From Sphingobium baderi (GTDB lineage Bacteria > Pseudomonadota > Alphaproteobacteria > Sphingomonadales > Sphingomonadaceae), in the NCBI RefSeq assembly GCF_001456115.1, contig NZ_CP013264.1:1692501-1756500 (forward strand): a stretch of DNA of 64,000 bases, read 5' to 3'. Positions 1-8,317 of the stretch are shown here, piece after piece (within the stretch, counting starts at the first letter, position 1; each line of letters begins with the position of its first letter). The position numbers were made by a program, and so were the translations under genes. Under the pieces are notes generated by a model. The model was not told the origin of the DNA. It ran no database searches and worked only from the letters and a program-made list of their open reading frames with translations.

Positions 1-43
1 CCCCCACCGACATCAGTCCTGCAACAACTTTCAACATGACCAT
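1..43 (-). CDS. partial CDS, N-terminus of an exported or membrane protein
   Basis: Only the first 14 codons lie in the window; the gene reads leftwards off the edge. The ATG at 43 (in-frame ATG at 37 is an alternative) is preceded by CAGGAG at 48-53. The visible residues MVMLKVVAGLMSVG look like the start of a signal peptide or membrane segment, so an envelope or secreted protein is likely. The family cannot be told from this. It is divergent from lptF, with about 130 bases between the two starts. Confidence 0.45.
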   Translation of the reverse strand, partial: MVMLKVVAGLMSVG

Positions 44-172
44 TACACTCCTGGAAGCTATAGCCGCCCGAACGGATCGGACGGCGGCCCTGTTCGCCCC
101 ACTTTTTCCGTAGAATCGCATATGGTCCGGCTTTGCGGCCAAAACATGGTGATGGGACGACGACATATTGAA

Positions 173-1396
173 ATGCTGACCGCCATCGATCGATACCTCG
201 CCCGTCTGATTGCCTTGCCCATGCTGGGCACGCTGGTGATCGCCGCCATGCTGCTGGTGCTGGACAAGATGCTGAGCCTGTTCGATTTCGTCGCGGCCGA
301 GGGCGGACCGGTCAGCGTCGTCTGGCGGATGCTGGCCAATATGCTGCCCGAATATCTCTCGCTCGGCATTCCGATCGGGCTGATGCTGGGCATATTGCTC
401 GCCTTCCGCAAGCTGGCGCAGACGTCGGAGCTGGACGTGATGCGGGCGGTGGGCCTGTCCTATGGGCGGCTCTTGCGGGTGCCCTATATGTTCGCGATCG
501 GTATGGCGGTCCTCAATCTGGGCATTGTCGGTTTCGTTCAGCCGCTGTCCCGCCATGCCTATGAAGCGTTGCGCTTCGAACTGCGCTCCGGCGCGCTGGG
601 CGCGTCGATCAAGGTGGGCGAGTTCACCAGCCTGGGTAAGCGCATGACCATGCGGATCGAGCGCAGCTTGGATGAGGGACGCAATCTTCAAGGCATTTTC
701 GTGCGCGCGGAGGGCAAGAACGGCCAGTCGCTTGCTGTCACCGCGGCGCAGGGCAGCTTTCTGGCGACGGACGATCCCGACACGATCATCTTCCGCCTGC
801 GCGATGGTGTGCTGGTGAACAATGCGCCCAAATATAAAACGCCGCGGATACTGTCCTTTTCCAGCCACGATCTGCCCATCGACCTGCCGCAGATCGAGAG
901 CTTTCGCGGGCGCGACGTGGACCGGGAAAAGACAATCAACGAACTTGTCACCATAGCCCATGATCCCGCCACACCAAAAAAGTTGCGGAACGAAGTGCGC
1001 GCCAATTTCCATTTCCGCGTGGTGGAAGTGGTGATGATGCTGCTGCTGCCGCTGGCGGCGCTGGCCTTTGCTATTCCGCCCAAGCGATCCACATCGGCGC
1101 TGGGCGTATTCCTCTCCATCGTGTTCATCGTGACCTATCACAAGATCAATCAATATGGCGAAAGCGTCGGCGCGCTGGGGCGGGTCGATCCGATCATTGC
1201 GCTATGGGGGCCATTCCTGCTGACGTCGGTGCTCATCTTCTGGATGTATCATGTGGTCGCGCATCGTCCCGGCGGCCAGCCAATTGGCGCGCTGGAATAT
1301 GCCTTTGCGAAGATCGGCAAGCAGGTGAGCCGTATCCTGCCGCTGAGCAACCGGCGTAACGGCAGTTCTACGCAAGAACCGCAGGGAGCGGCGTGA
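173..1396 (+). CDS. lptF: LptF, inner-membrane permease of the Lpt transporter
   Basis: LptF pairs with LptG to form the membrane part of the LptB2FG ABC transporter, which lifts lipopolysaccharide out of the inner membrane towards LptC-A-DE. The 407-residue protein has the YjgP/YjgQ layout: helices near residues 12-35 and 45-80, a periplasmic beta-jellyroll region (about 130-270) and three C-terminal helices (about 280-380). I took the ATG at 173 because MLTAIDRYLARLI is the usual family start; in-frame ATGs at 122 and 146 have no better ribosome site. The gene overlaps lptG by one base (TGATG), so the two are translationally coupled. Sphingomonads are known for glycosphingolipids instead of LPS, so the cargo here may not be LPS; that part is inference. 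Confidence 0.93.
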   Translation: MLTAIDRYLARLIALPMLGTLVIAAMLLVLDKMLSLFDFVAAEGGPVSVVWRMLANMLPEYLSLGIPIGLMLGILLAFRKLAQTSELDVMRAVGLSYGRLLRVPYMFAIGMAVLNLGIVGFVQPLSRHAYEALRFELRSGALGASIKVGEFTSLGKRMTMRIERSLDEGRNLQGIFVRAEGKNGQSLAVTAAQGSFLATDDPDTIIFRLRDGVLVNNAPKYKTPRILSFSSHDLPIDLPQIESFRGRDVDREKTINELVTIAHDPATPKKLRNEVRANFHFRVVEVVMMLLLPLAALAFAIPPKRSTSALGVFLSIVFIVTYHKINQYGESVGALGRVDPIIALWGPFLLTSVLIFWMYHVVAHRPGGQPIGALEYAFAKIGKQVSRILPLSNRRNGSSTQEPQGAA

Positions 1397-2493
1397 TGTT
1401 CGATTTCTTCCCGTCGCGCCAGATCAGCTTCTACATGGCGCGGCTGTTCTTCACCCGGACCTTCGCCGTGCTGGCGATGCTGGTGGTGGTGCTCCAGATG
1501 CTCGACTTGTTGGGCGAATCGGGCGACATCCTGGCTTATGCGGGCAATGGCGACGCGCAATTATGGCATTATGTCGGCCTGCGCGCGCCGCAGATCGTTG
1601 CCCGTTTTCTGCCATTTTCCGTGCTGCTGGGCACGCTCATCATGCTGGCGACGCTCAACCAGAACAGCGAGATCATCTCGATGAAGGCGGCGGGGCTGTC
1701 CGCGCATCAGATATTGGCGCCGCTCATCGCTTCGGCGCTGGGCGTGGCCCTCATCAGCTATGCCTTCAACGAGCGGGTCGTGGCGCGCTCGACAGCCGCG
1801 CTCAGCGCCTGGCAGGCGGTCGATTACGGCCCGATCCCGCAGGATAGCGGAGTCAAGGTCAATCCCTGGGTGCTGGATGGCAACAATCTCGTCAACGCCA
1901 CCATCGTTGCGGGCCGGGGCACGGCGACGCAGTTGCGGAAAGTGCATATCTACAATCGCGTCAACAACAGCCTGACGACCATCGTGCGTGCGCCCAAGGG
2001 CCATTATGACGCCGGCGCGAAGGATTGGGTATTGGAAGGCGCGCAGCAATTCGACGTAGCGCGCGGCACGGTGCGGGATTTGGGCACGGTCCATTTCGGG
2101 CGTGATATCAGGCCGGAGCAGTTCACCCTGGCCAAGGTCGATGCCGATGCGTTGACCTTTGGCGATTTGCGTTCCGCCATTGCCGACCTTCATGACGCCG
2201 GGCGGCCTACATCCGAACTGGAAGCCAGTTTGTGGCACAAGCTGTCAGGGCCGCTCTCTGCGATCCTGATGCCGATACTGGGGTCCGTGGCAGCGTTCGG
2301 GCTGGCGCGCTCAGGCCAGCTTTTCGTCCGTGCGGTTCTGGGGATGGCGCTGGGCTTCGCCTATTTTGTGGCGGATAATTTCTCGCTCGCCATGGGCAGT
2401 CTGGGCGCTTATCCGCCTTTCCTTGCAGCGTGGGCGCCTTTCTTGCTGTTCCTGCTGGTGGGCGAAACGGTGCTGTTCAGGACGGAGGAATAG
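1396..2493 (+). CDS. lptG: LptG, inner-membrane permease of the Lpt transporter
   Basis: This is the partner of LptF in the LptB2FG lipid exporter. The 365-residue protein again has three N-terminal helices (about 15-110), a periplasmic jellyroll domain (about 140-255) and three C-terminal helices ending in VGETVLFRTEE. The ATG at 1396 is placed 7 bases after AGGGAG at 1383-1388; the GTG three bases earlier is also in frame but has poorer spacing. The start overlaps the lptF stop by one base. The ATPase gene lptB and the lptA and lptC genes are not in this window. Confidence 0.93.
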   Translation: MFDFFPSRQISFYMARLFFTRTFAVLAMLVVVLQMLDLLGESGDILAYAGNGDAQLWHYVGLRAPQIVARFLPFSVLLGTLIMLATLNQNSEIISMKAAGLSAHQILAPLIASALGVALISYAFNERVVARSTAALSAWQAVDYGPIPQDSGVKVNPWVLDGNNLVNATIVAGRGTATQLRKVHIYNRVNNSLTTIVRAPKGHYDAGAKDWVLEGAQQFDVARGTVRDLGTVHFGRDIRPEQFTLAKVDADALTFGDLRSAIADLHDAGRPTSELEASLWHKLSGPLSAILMPILGSVAAFGLARSGQLFVRAVLGMALGFAYFVADNFSLAMGSLGAYPPFLAAWAPFLLFLLVGETVLFRTEE

Positions 2494-2545
2494 GGGGGAG
2501 GAAGATGGTCCAGCGCAAGGCCAAACCGATTCACATCCTTCCATG

Positions 2546-2716
2546 TCAATAATATTCGGCCACCGCATAGGGCGGCCCGTTGTACCAGTTTGAGTCTGGC
2601 GCATCGAGTTTGATTGCGACCACGATACGAGTGCCGACGTCGGTGCAGCGCCAGCGACTTCCACTCATCATGAATTCGCCGCCGATAACGAAATCAGCCT
2701 GCTTCATTCCCGCCAT
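2546..2716 (-). CDS. small conserved protein (WRCTDVG / NGPPYAVAE type), C-terminus probably frameshifted
   Basis: A 56-codon frame begins at the ATG directly after the desaturase stop (TGAATG), so it is probably translated by coupling. The residues SRWRCTDVGTR, IVVAIKLD and WYNGPPYAVAEYY match from memory a small uncharacterised proteobacterial family whose members end in a VFDEYDxEGCE-like tail. Here the frame stops right after AVAEYY, while the next frame reads DMEGCESV at once, as if one base had been gained or a few lost at the tail. It may therefore be a recently damaged gene. No function is known to me. It is shorter than usual members, which carry extra residues between the two motifs. 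Confidence 0.5.
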   Translation of the reverse strand: MAGMKQADFVIGGEFMMSGSRWRCTDVGTRIVVAIKLDAPDSNWYNGPPYAVAEYY

Positions 2717-3799
2717 TCAGCGCCGCGTCATGGTGCTTCGCGCGATCTTGCCGACCAAGGGGAACATCCCCTTGTAGTTCCCGCGATGATAGGGCGAGTC
2801 CGCTTCCAGCGTCGCAATCAAGCGGCGATGCGCCTTGCTCAGCCCGTGATAGGGAACGCTCGGCAGCAGGTGATGCAGCGCATGATAGCGCAGCCCCACC
2901 GGCGCCCAGATCGCGGCCAGCGGGGAAGGCGGCGGCACGTTCACGGAATCCAGATATTGCGCCGTCACGGTCATCGCATCTCCCTCATTTTCCCAGAGAT
3001 GCGCGACCAGCGTGCGAAGCTGGTTGATGACGGTCATGCCCGAATGCACGGCCATATAAATCAGCAACGGCTTCCACCCGAAGGCGAACACGCTGCCCAC
3101 CAGCGCCAGCGCAAAGACGCAAGCGCCTGCTTCCTGCCATGCCCATTGCCGCGCAAAGTTACCTTCGGGTGCACGGCGGCGATAGGCCGGATTGATCGAC
3201 AGCGCCGAAAATTCCGCCACCACCTTCTGGCGAAGCGAGGGGATGAGCACGGACAGTGGCGTCAGCACGCCAAAGCGCAGGATCAAGCCAATCGGCGCCA
3301 GCGCCGCCACGATGATGAACAGGGGCAGCGACCAAGGCTTCATCAGCGCGAGAGGTAGATATTCCGGATCGTTCGCGGTGCCGTAACGGGTACGGGCATG
3401 ATGCTGGGTATGCACCTCCTCATACATGAAAGAGGGGATCATCAGCGGGATGCCGACCAGTAGATTCCATGCGAAACGGAAGCCCGGAAGCGCGCCTTCG
3501 CGAATATGTGTTAGTTCATGGATGAAGCTCGCCGCGCGATAAAGCGCCAGCATTGCGACCAGCCCGGAAATGACGGCCAACGCCGTGCTGTCAAACAGCA
3601 CCGCGCCCGCCAGCGCTGCATAGCCCAGCAATGCGGATGCGAGGAAATCTGGCCAGTAAATCGCGGGATTGGCCGTCGACAGCGTGCGCGTCAGTTCGGC
3701 GGCGGCGCGCAGCATCGCCGCGTCGTCTGGTATCGGCTTGCGGGCCTGAGCGTCCGGCGTCCGGTGCGCGGCGGCAAGAACAGGGTCATGCACAGTCAT
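2717..3799 (-). CDS. membrane fatty acid desaturase family protein
   Basis: A 360-residue integral-membrane di-iron enzyme that would introduce a double bond or hydroxyl into an acyl chain or related lipid. The three histidine boxes that bind iron are visible: HELTH (about residue 92), HTQHH (about 130) and HALHH (about 305). Hydrophobic segments flank the boxes. The start at 3799 (MTVHDPV) follows AGGA with about 8 bases spacing; the frame is open further upstream but those residues do not look like the family. The exact substrate (fatty acid, sphingolipid or carotenoid) cannot be told. It is divergent from the GNAT-like gene at 3976. Confidence 0.85.
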   Translation of the reverse strand: MTVHDPVLAAAHRTPDAQARKPIPDDAAMLRAAAELTRTLSTANPAIYWPDFLASALLGYAALAGAVLFDSTALAVISGLVAMLALYRAASFIHELTHIREGALPGFRFAWNLLVGIPLMIPSFMYEEVHTQHHARTRYGTANDPEYLPLALMKPWSLPLFIIVAALAPIGLILRFGVLTPLSVLIPSLRQKVVAEFSALSINPAYRRRAPEGNFARQWAWQEAGACVFALALVGSVFAFGWKPLLIYMAVHSGMTVINQLRTLVAHLWENEGDAMTVTAQYLDSVNVPPPSPLAAIWAPVGLRYHALHHLLPSVPYHGLSKAHRRLIATLEADSPYHRGNYKGMFPLVGKIARSTMTRR

Positions 3800-3975
3800 G
3801 CAGGCGTTCCTAAAACGCAATTGCGCTGAGATCGTGGCAGCAACGTGACATATTCGCCCAGTTGCAGCCATAACGCCACATCCCGTTCGTCTCCGGATGG
3901 CGGTAAGTCCCTGATTGACAATCGCCGTCCAACCGTCGAACTGCTCCCCCTTTCTCTCAGTGAAAGCGGTCAGCC

Positions 3976-5133
3976 GTGGCGTCTCATGATCTGGTGATTT
4001 CCCCCGTATCTTCCAAGGGTGAATTGAAGGCATTTGTCGATCTGCCCTGGCAGCTTTACGCTAACGACCCGCACTGGGTGCCGCCGCTCAAGAGCGAGGT
4101 CTACGGGATCATAAGCCCCGGCAAGAACCCCTTTTTCGAACATGCCGAGGCGCAATATTTTCTCGCCCGGCGCGGGCAGAAAGTGGTTGGGCGCATCTCC
4201 GCCCATTTCGACCGGCTGGCGCTGGCCATGCCGGTGGAGCAGGGCATGGGGCCAGGTACCGGCAATTTCGGCCTGTTCGAAGCCGAGGATGCTGAAATCG
4301 GTGCGGCGTTGATTCGGGCGGCGGAAGGCTGGCTGAAGGCCAAGGGCATGACCCGCGTCGTCGGTCCGGTTTCGCTGTCGATCTGGGAAGAGCCCGGCTT
4401 GCTGATTCAGGGCTTCGATCATGCGCCCACGGTGATGATGGGTCATAACAGCCCTGCCTATCAGGGGATGATCGAGGGCGCGGGTTACAGCCCGGTCAAG
4501 CAGCTTAAGACCTATGAGCTTGACATCACGCAGGATTTTCCGCCGCTGATCCAGCGCATCGTCACATCGGGCGAAAAGAATGCGCGGATTCGCATTCGGC
4601 AGGTCGACAAGTCGAAATTCGACGAGGAAGCCGCAATCATCCTGCGTATCCTGAACGATGCCTGGGGCAATAATTGGGGATTCGTGCCGATCACCGATCA
4701 TGAGGTTGAGCATTTCGGTAAGCAGTTGAAGCCTATCGTGCGTGAAGACCTGATCATGATCGCCGAACTGGAGGGGGAGCCGGTGGCATTCATGATCACG
4801 CTGCCCGACCTCAACGAAGCGATCAGGCCTTTGAATGGATCTCTTTTCCCCTTCGGCTGGGCCAAGCTGCTCTGGTGGCTGCGTAATCCGAAGGTCCGCA
4901 CCATGCGGGTGCCGCTGATGGGCGTGGTGCAGCGGTTGCAGGCGTCGCGCCTCGCCAGCCAGTTGGCCTTCATGATGATCGAATATATCCGCCGGAGCGC
5001 GATCACCCGCTATGGGGCCAGCCGGGGTGAAATCGGCTGGGTGCTGGATGATAATCAGGGCATGAACGCCATCGCCGACGCCATCGAGAGCAAGGTGAAC
5101 AAGGTTTATCAGATATACGAAAAGGCGCTCTGA
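3976..5133 (+). CDS. GNAT-like N-acetyltransferase family protein
   Basis: A 385-residue protein that opens with LPWQLYANDPHWVPPLKSEV and has KNPFFEHAEAQYFLARR. This is a large conserved bacterial family annotated as N-acetyltransferase, formerly mislabelled dATP pyrophosphohydrolase. Residues about 60-170 and 200-330 resemble two GNAT-type halves, with an acyl-CoA-loop-like stretch near VGRISAHFDR. No characterised substrate is known to me. The start is taken as GTG at 3976, because there is no ATG before residue about 90 and the LPWQLY block sits at the usual distance from it. It stands alone, divergent from the desaturase. Confidence 0.75.
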   Translation: MASHDLVISPVSSKGELKAFVDLPWQLYANDPHWVPPLKSEVYGIISPGKNPFFEHAEAQYFLARRGQKVVGRISAHFDRLALAMPVEQGMGPGTGNFGLFEAEDAEIGAALIRAAEGWLKAKGMTRVVGPVSLSIWEEPGLLIQGFDHAPTVMMGHNSPAYQGMIEGAGYSPVKQLKTYELDITQDFPPLIQRIVTSGEKNARIRIRQVDKSKFDEEAAIILRILNDAWGNNWGFVPITDHEVEHFGKQLKPIVREDLIMIAELEGEPVAFMITLPDLNEAIRPLNGSLFPFGWAKLLWWLRNPKVRTMRVPLMGVVQRLQASRLASQLAFMMIEYIRRSAITRYGASRGEIGWVLDDNQGMNAIADAIESKVNKVYQIYEKAL

Positions 5134-5200
5134 GGGCCTTTTTCCTGCCTTTCATTTGGAAAGATCCGGCGCGTGGGAATAAACGCCGCGCGCCAGCCAT

Positions 5201-6454
5201 ATGCGCGGCATGACGACCCATTTCGCCGACATGCACATATCCCCTTTTCATCGCCCCGGCTGCGCGATCGCTCTTCGTGGAGCGTTGGGCCGACCGCTGC
5301 GCGTGGCGCTGTTTTCGGGCAACTATGATTGCGTTCGGGACGGCGCCAATCAGGCGCTCAATCGCCTTGTCGCCTATCTGCTGGATCAATTGGGCGCGCA
5401 GGTCCGCATCTATTCTCCCACCGCGCCCCGTAAGGCGTTCGAATCGGTCGGCGACATTTGCTCCGTTCGCTCGCTCAGCATTCCGGGCCGGCCGGAATAT
5501 CGGCTGGCATTGGGCTTGACCCGCGCCGCAAGGCAGGATCTGGAACAGTTCGCACCCGATGTGATCCATCTTTCCGCGCCCGACTTGCTGGGCCGACAAG
5601 CCCAGAAATATGCGCGCCTTCACGGCATTCCGGTGGTCGCCAGCCTGCACACCCGCTTTGAAACCTACCTCGACTATTATCGGCTCGGCTTGTTGCGTCC
5701 CGCGGTCGAGCGTTATCTTGATCGCTTCTATAGCGAGAGCGATCATATATTGGCGCCCACGCCGCCCATAGCACAGGATATGGCCGCCGATTTCGGCGCG
5801 GGAAAGGTGTCGATCTGGGGCAGGGGAGTCGATCCAGCATCGTTCCGGCCCGGGCTTCGCGACGAAGGCTTCCGCTCCGCGCACGGCTATGCGCCCGATG
5901 ATGTGATCCCGCTGTTCTTCGGGCGGCTAGTGCTGGAAAAGGGGTTGGGCATCTTTGCCGAGACTGTCGCCCAGGTACGCGCGTGCGGACATGATGTGCG
6001 GCCCCTGATCGTCGGTGAAGGCCCGGCACGGGGCTGGCTGGCGGAACGGATGCCCAACGCCACCTTCATGGGCCATTTGTCGGACGAAGCGCTGGGCCGC
6101 GCCGTGGCCAGCGCGGACCTGCTCATCAACCCCAGCGTTACCGAAGCCTTCGGCAACGTCAATTTGGAGGCGATGGCATCCGGTCTTGCTGTCGTGTCCG
6201 CTGATGTCGCCAGCGCGGCGGCGCTCATTGCCCAAGGCCGGACGGGATTGCTGGCTCCGGCTGGCGATGTGGCGGCCTATGTGGAGGCAGTCATCGAACT
6301 GGTGACGGACAGGGAGAAGCGGCTGGCGATTGGCGCCGCGGCAGCGGAGGCGGCGGCGTGTCATCGCTGGGCGGATGTTCTGGAGGATGTCGCGCGCGCA
6401 TATTGCCATGTTCTCCACATCCCGCTTGCCGTGCCGGTGGGACAGGCGGCATGA
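5201..6454 (+). CDS. GT4-family glycosyltransferase (MgtA/SqdX-like)
   Basis: A retaining glycosyltransferase with two Rossmann halves. The N-terminal half begins RPLRVALFSGNYDCVRDGANQ, and the C-terminal half contains FFGRLVLEKG, IVGEGPARGWL and the nucleotide-sugar motif NPSVTEAFGNVNLEAMASG (about residues 307-325) with the E-x7-E pair. The closest remembered relatives add hexoses to diacylglycerol or hexuronic-acid lipids (MgtA, SqdX), so a glycolipid product is plausible for this glycosphingolipid-bearing group. It has 417 residues; an ATG at 5210 is an alternative start. Its stop is only 7 bases before the ECF sigma start, so the three genes 5201-7719 are probably co-transcribed. Confidence 0.85.
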   Translation: MRGMTTHFADMHISPFHRPGCAIALRGALGRPLRVALFSGNYDCVRDGANQALNRLVAYLLDQLGAQVRIYSPTAPRKAFESVGDICSVRSLSIPGRPEYRLALGLTRAARQDLEQFAPDVIHLSAPDLLGRQAQKYARLHGIPVVASLHTRFETYLDYYRLGLLRPAVERYLDRFYSESDHILAPTPPIAQDMAADFGAGKVSIWGRGVDPASFRPGLRDEGFRSAHGYAPDDVIPLFFGRLVLEKGLGIFAETVAQVRACGHDVRPLIVGEGPARGWLAERMPNATFMGHLSDEALGRAVASADLLINPSVTEAFGNVNLEAMASGLAVVSADVASAAALIAQGRTGLLAPAGDVAAYVEAVIELVTDREKRLAIGAAAAEAAACHRWADVLEDVARAYCHVLHIPLAVPVGQAA

Positions 6455-6461
6455 TGGGCAT

Positions 6462-6998
6462 ATGAGGGACAGGACAGGCGATCATCCCGACATCACCGCC
6501 GATCTGCGCGCTATGCGCCGCTATGCCCGTTCGCTGACGCGTGACGATCAGGATGCGGATGATGTGGTGCAGGATGCGCTGGTCCGCGCCATCGAACGGA
6601 GTGCGACCTACCAGCCTGAACGCCGCCGCCGTCCCTGGCTGCTCGCCATCGTCCACAATGTCTTCCTGTCGGCCAAGCGGCGCGAAGCGGCAGAAGCGCG
6701 GCGCAACGGCCGTTTTGCCGAAACGATGGTGGACCGGATCGACCCGGCGCAGGAAGAACATGCGCGGCTGGCTGAAATCGCCCGCGACTTTGCCGCCTTG
6801 CCGGACGCGCATCGCGCGGTGCTGCACCTGATCGGGGTGGAGGGGTTGAGCTATCAGGAAGCAGCCGCCGCGCTGGATGTGCCTTTGGGCACGGTCATGT
6901 CACGGCTCTGGCGCGCTCGCGCGGCTTTGCGGCGGGATGAGAAGGAACGGCAGCAACATGGACCCGGCCTACGCCTGGTGGGAGGACGAGATGACTGA
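6462..6998 (+). CDS. ECF-type RNA polymerase sigma factor
   Basis: A 178-residue extracytoplasmic-function sigma factor. Region 2 runs from about residue 15 to 65 (RRYARSLTRDDQDADDVVQDALVRA) and binds the -10 element and core polymerase. Region 4 (about 105-155) has the helix-turn-helix GLSYQEAAAALDVPLGTVMSRL. Region 3 is absent, as in all ECF factors. The ATG at 6462 (MRDRTGDHP) is the first in frame after the glycosyltransferase stop. It overlaps the downstream anti-sigma gene by 8 bases (ATGACTGA), the usual sign of a cognate pair. It lacks the features of EcfG and is a separate factor; its target promoter is unknown. Confidence 0.9.
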   Translation: MRDRTGDHPDITADLRAMRRYARSLTRDDQDADDVVQDALVRAIERSATYQPERRRRPWLLAIVHNVFLSAKRREAAEARRNGRFAETMVDRIDPAQEEHARLAEIARDFAALPDAHRAVLHLIGVEGLSYQEAAAALDVPLGTVMSRLWRARAALRRDEKERQQHGPGLRLVGGRDD

Positions 6999-7719
6999 CG
7001 ATCCGATCGATCTGGAGATCAACGCCTATGTCGACGGTCAGCTCGATCCCGACCGGCGGTTCGCGGTGGAAACGCATTTGTCGCGTCATCCGGTGCGTGC
7101 GGCGCAGGTGATGGATGACCTCAGCGTTCGCAGCGCGCTCGCCCTGCTGACGTGGGATGCAAGCCCGGTGAAGGGCGAGGGGAAGAAGCCGCTGGCCGCG
7201 CAGTTGAACCCGCGCCGCAAATCCTTGTGGCGCCGCGCAGTTCCGCTTGGGGCGTCTTTCGCGGGAGTTGCGGCGGCGGCAACTGGTTTCGCCGTCATCA
7301 CCGAAGGGCCGCCGGGCTATGTAAATTATGCGGTCACCTCTCACCGCATCGCCATGTTGCGGGCGCATATGGATTCACAGGCTGAAACCACGCATTTCGA
7401 TTCGCAGGAAATCGCTTTGCGAACTCGCATCGCCATGCCCAAATTCCCGCAGGACTGGCATGTGACCGACGTGCAGCTTTTTCCGACGAACAAGGGGCCA
7501 GCGCTGTTGGTCGCGGTGCGGACGGAGGGGGGGCAGAAGCTGTCGATCTTCGCCGTGCGGGAAAAGACCGACGCGCCCGAGCGTCCCGATGCCATCCGCG
7601 AAGGCGAGCAATCGGTGGCCTATTGGCGGCGCGGCGACATGTCATATGCCTTGACCGGCGAGGAAGAGCCGGGCGCGATCGACGCTACCGCCGAAGCACT
7701 CGCCCAGCATCGGTCCTGA
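6991..7719 (+). CDS. putative anti-sigma factor, single-pass membrane protein
   Basis: A 242-residue protein whose first 45 residues (LEINAYVDGQLDPDRRFAVETHLSRHP) resemble the anti-sigma domain that holds an ECF factor at the membrane, but without the HxxxCxxC zinc motif, so it is a zinc-less type. A single hydrophobic helix follows at about residues 80-100 (VPLGASFAGVAAAATGFAVI), and the remaining part is periplasmic. The ATG at 6991 is preceded by GGGAGG with ideal spacing. An in-frame ATG at 6958 with AAGGAA is a second possibility. Translation is coupled to the sigma gene by the 8-base overlap. The released sigma would presumably answer an envelope signal; the signal itself is not visible. 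Confidence 0.8.
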   Translation: MTDDPIDLEINAYVDGQLDPDRRFAVETHLSRHPVRAAQVMDDLSVRSALALLTWDASPVKGEGKKPLAAQLNPRRKSLWRRAVPLGASFAGVAAAATGFAVITEGPPGYVNYAVTSHRIAMLRAHMDSQAETTHFDSQEIALRTRIAMPKFPQDWHVTDVQLFPTNKGPALLVAVRTEGGQKLSIFAVREKTDAPERPDAIREGEQSVAYWRRGDMSYALTGEEEPGAIDATAEALAQHRS

Positions 7720-7728
7720 CAGAATCCG

Positions 7729-8250
7729 TCAGGCGGCGAAAGCCGGTTCCGCCAGCGCCTCGCCATGGTCACGAATCGCGCGGGGCCATGGGGCGCAGGC
7801 AGCTTCGAACGCGCTTTTGTCCTTCGCATAGAGCGCACGCATCGCTGCCTCATAACCCGGCCGGTCGCCCGCCATCACGGTAAGGAAATGATAGGCTGCA
7901 TCCATGGCGGCGCGGGGCGATGGGCTACCCACGCTATCCTTGCGCGCTGCTTCGACCAGCCGCCGCAAGGTGGCGGAAGCGCCGCCCGGTTGCGCCGCCA
8001 GCCATTCCCAGTGGCGAGGGAGGAGGGTTATTTCACGCGGTTGCACGCCCAGTCTGGGACGCCCGCGCCCGCGCGGTGCCTCCGCGACGGGACCGCGCAG
8101 GTCGATATCCACCTGCCGCCCCGTCACATCGTCGAACAGCAGGATATTCTGTGCGTCCTTGCCCATGGCGTTGAGGGCGGCGCGTATCTCCTCCTCATCG
8201 CCCGTCGCGATCCATGTTTCGTCCGCAAAGGCCGTCAATGTGCGTGTCAT
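7729..8250 (-). CDS. DUF2239 family protein
   Basis: A 173-residue cytosolic protein with the DUF2239 hallmarks: LTAFADETWIATGDEEEI at the start, ILLFDDVTGRQVDIDLRG (about 40-58), a GRGRPRLGVQPREITLLPRHWEWL stretch (about 65-90), and a helical C-terminal half with AAMDAAYHFLTVMAGDRPGYEAAMRALYA. No biochemical function is known to me. The start at 8250 follows AAGGAG with 6-7 bases spacing. Its promoter region carries two copies of ATCCGGGTA 25 bases apart, which suggests a dedicated regulator. It is convergent with the anti-sigma gene. Confidence 0.88.
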   Translation of the reverse strand: MTRTLTAFADETWIATGDEEEIRAALNAMGKDAQNILLFDDVTGRQVDIDLRGPVAEAPRGRGRPRLGVQPREITLLPRHWEWLAAQPGGASATLRRLVEAARKDSVGSPSPRAAMDAAYHFLTVMAGDRPGYEAAMRALYAKDKSAFEAACAPWPRAIRDHGEALAEPAFAA

Positions 8251-8270
8251 GCCGATCTCCTTCGGCATGC

Positions 8271-8312
8271 TATTTATTATCCGGGTATTATTTAGTCAAT
8301 ATGATCCGGGTA
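8271..8312 (-). promoter_or_regulatory. putative promoter and operator repeats of the DUF2239 gene
   Basis: On the minus strand a TTGACT -35 lies at 8294-8299, with a weak TAAATA -10 at 8271-8276 (spacer 17). The 9-base sequence ATCCGGGTA (plus-strand reading) occurs at 8279-8287, inside the spacer, and again at 8304-8312, just upstream of the -35. Two identical sites astride a promoter suggest binding of a repressor or activator. The regulator is not identifiable. Confidence 0.4.
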
Positions 8313-8317
8313 AAATA

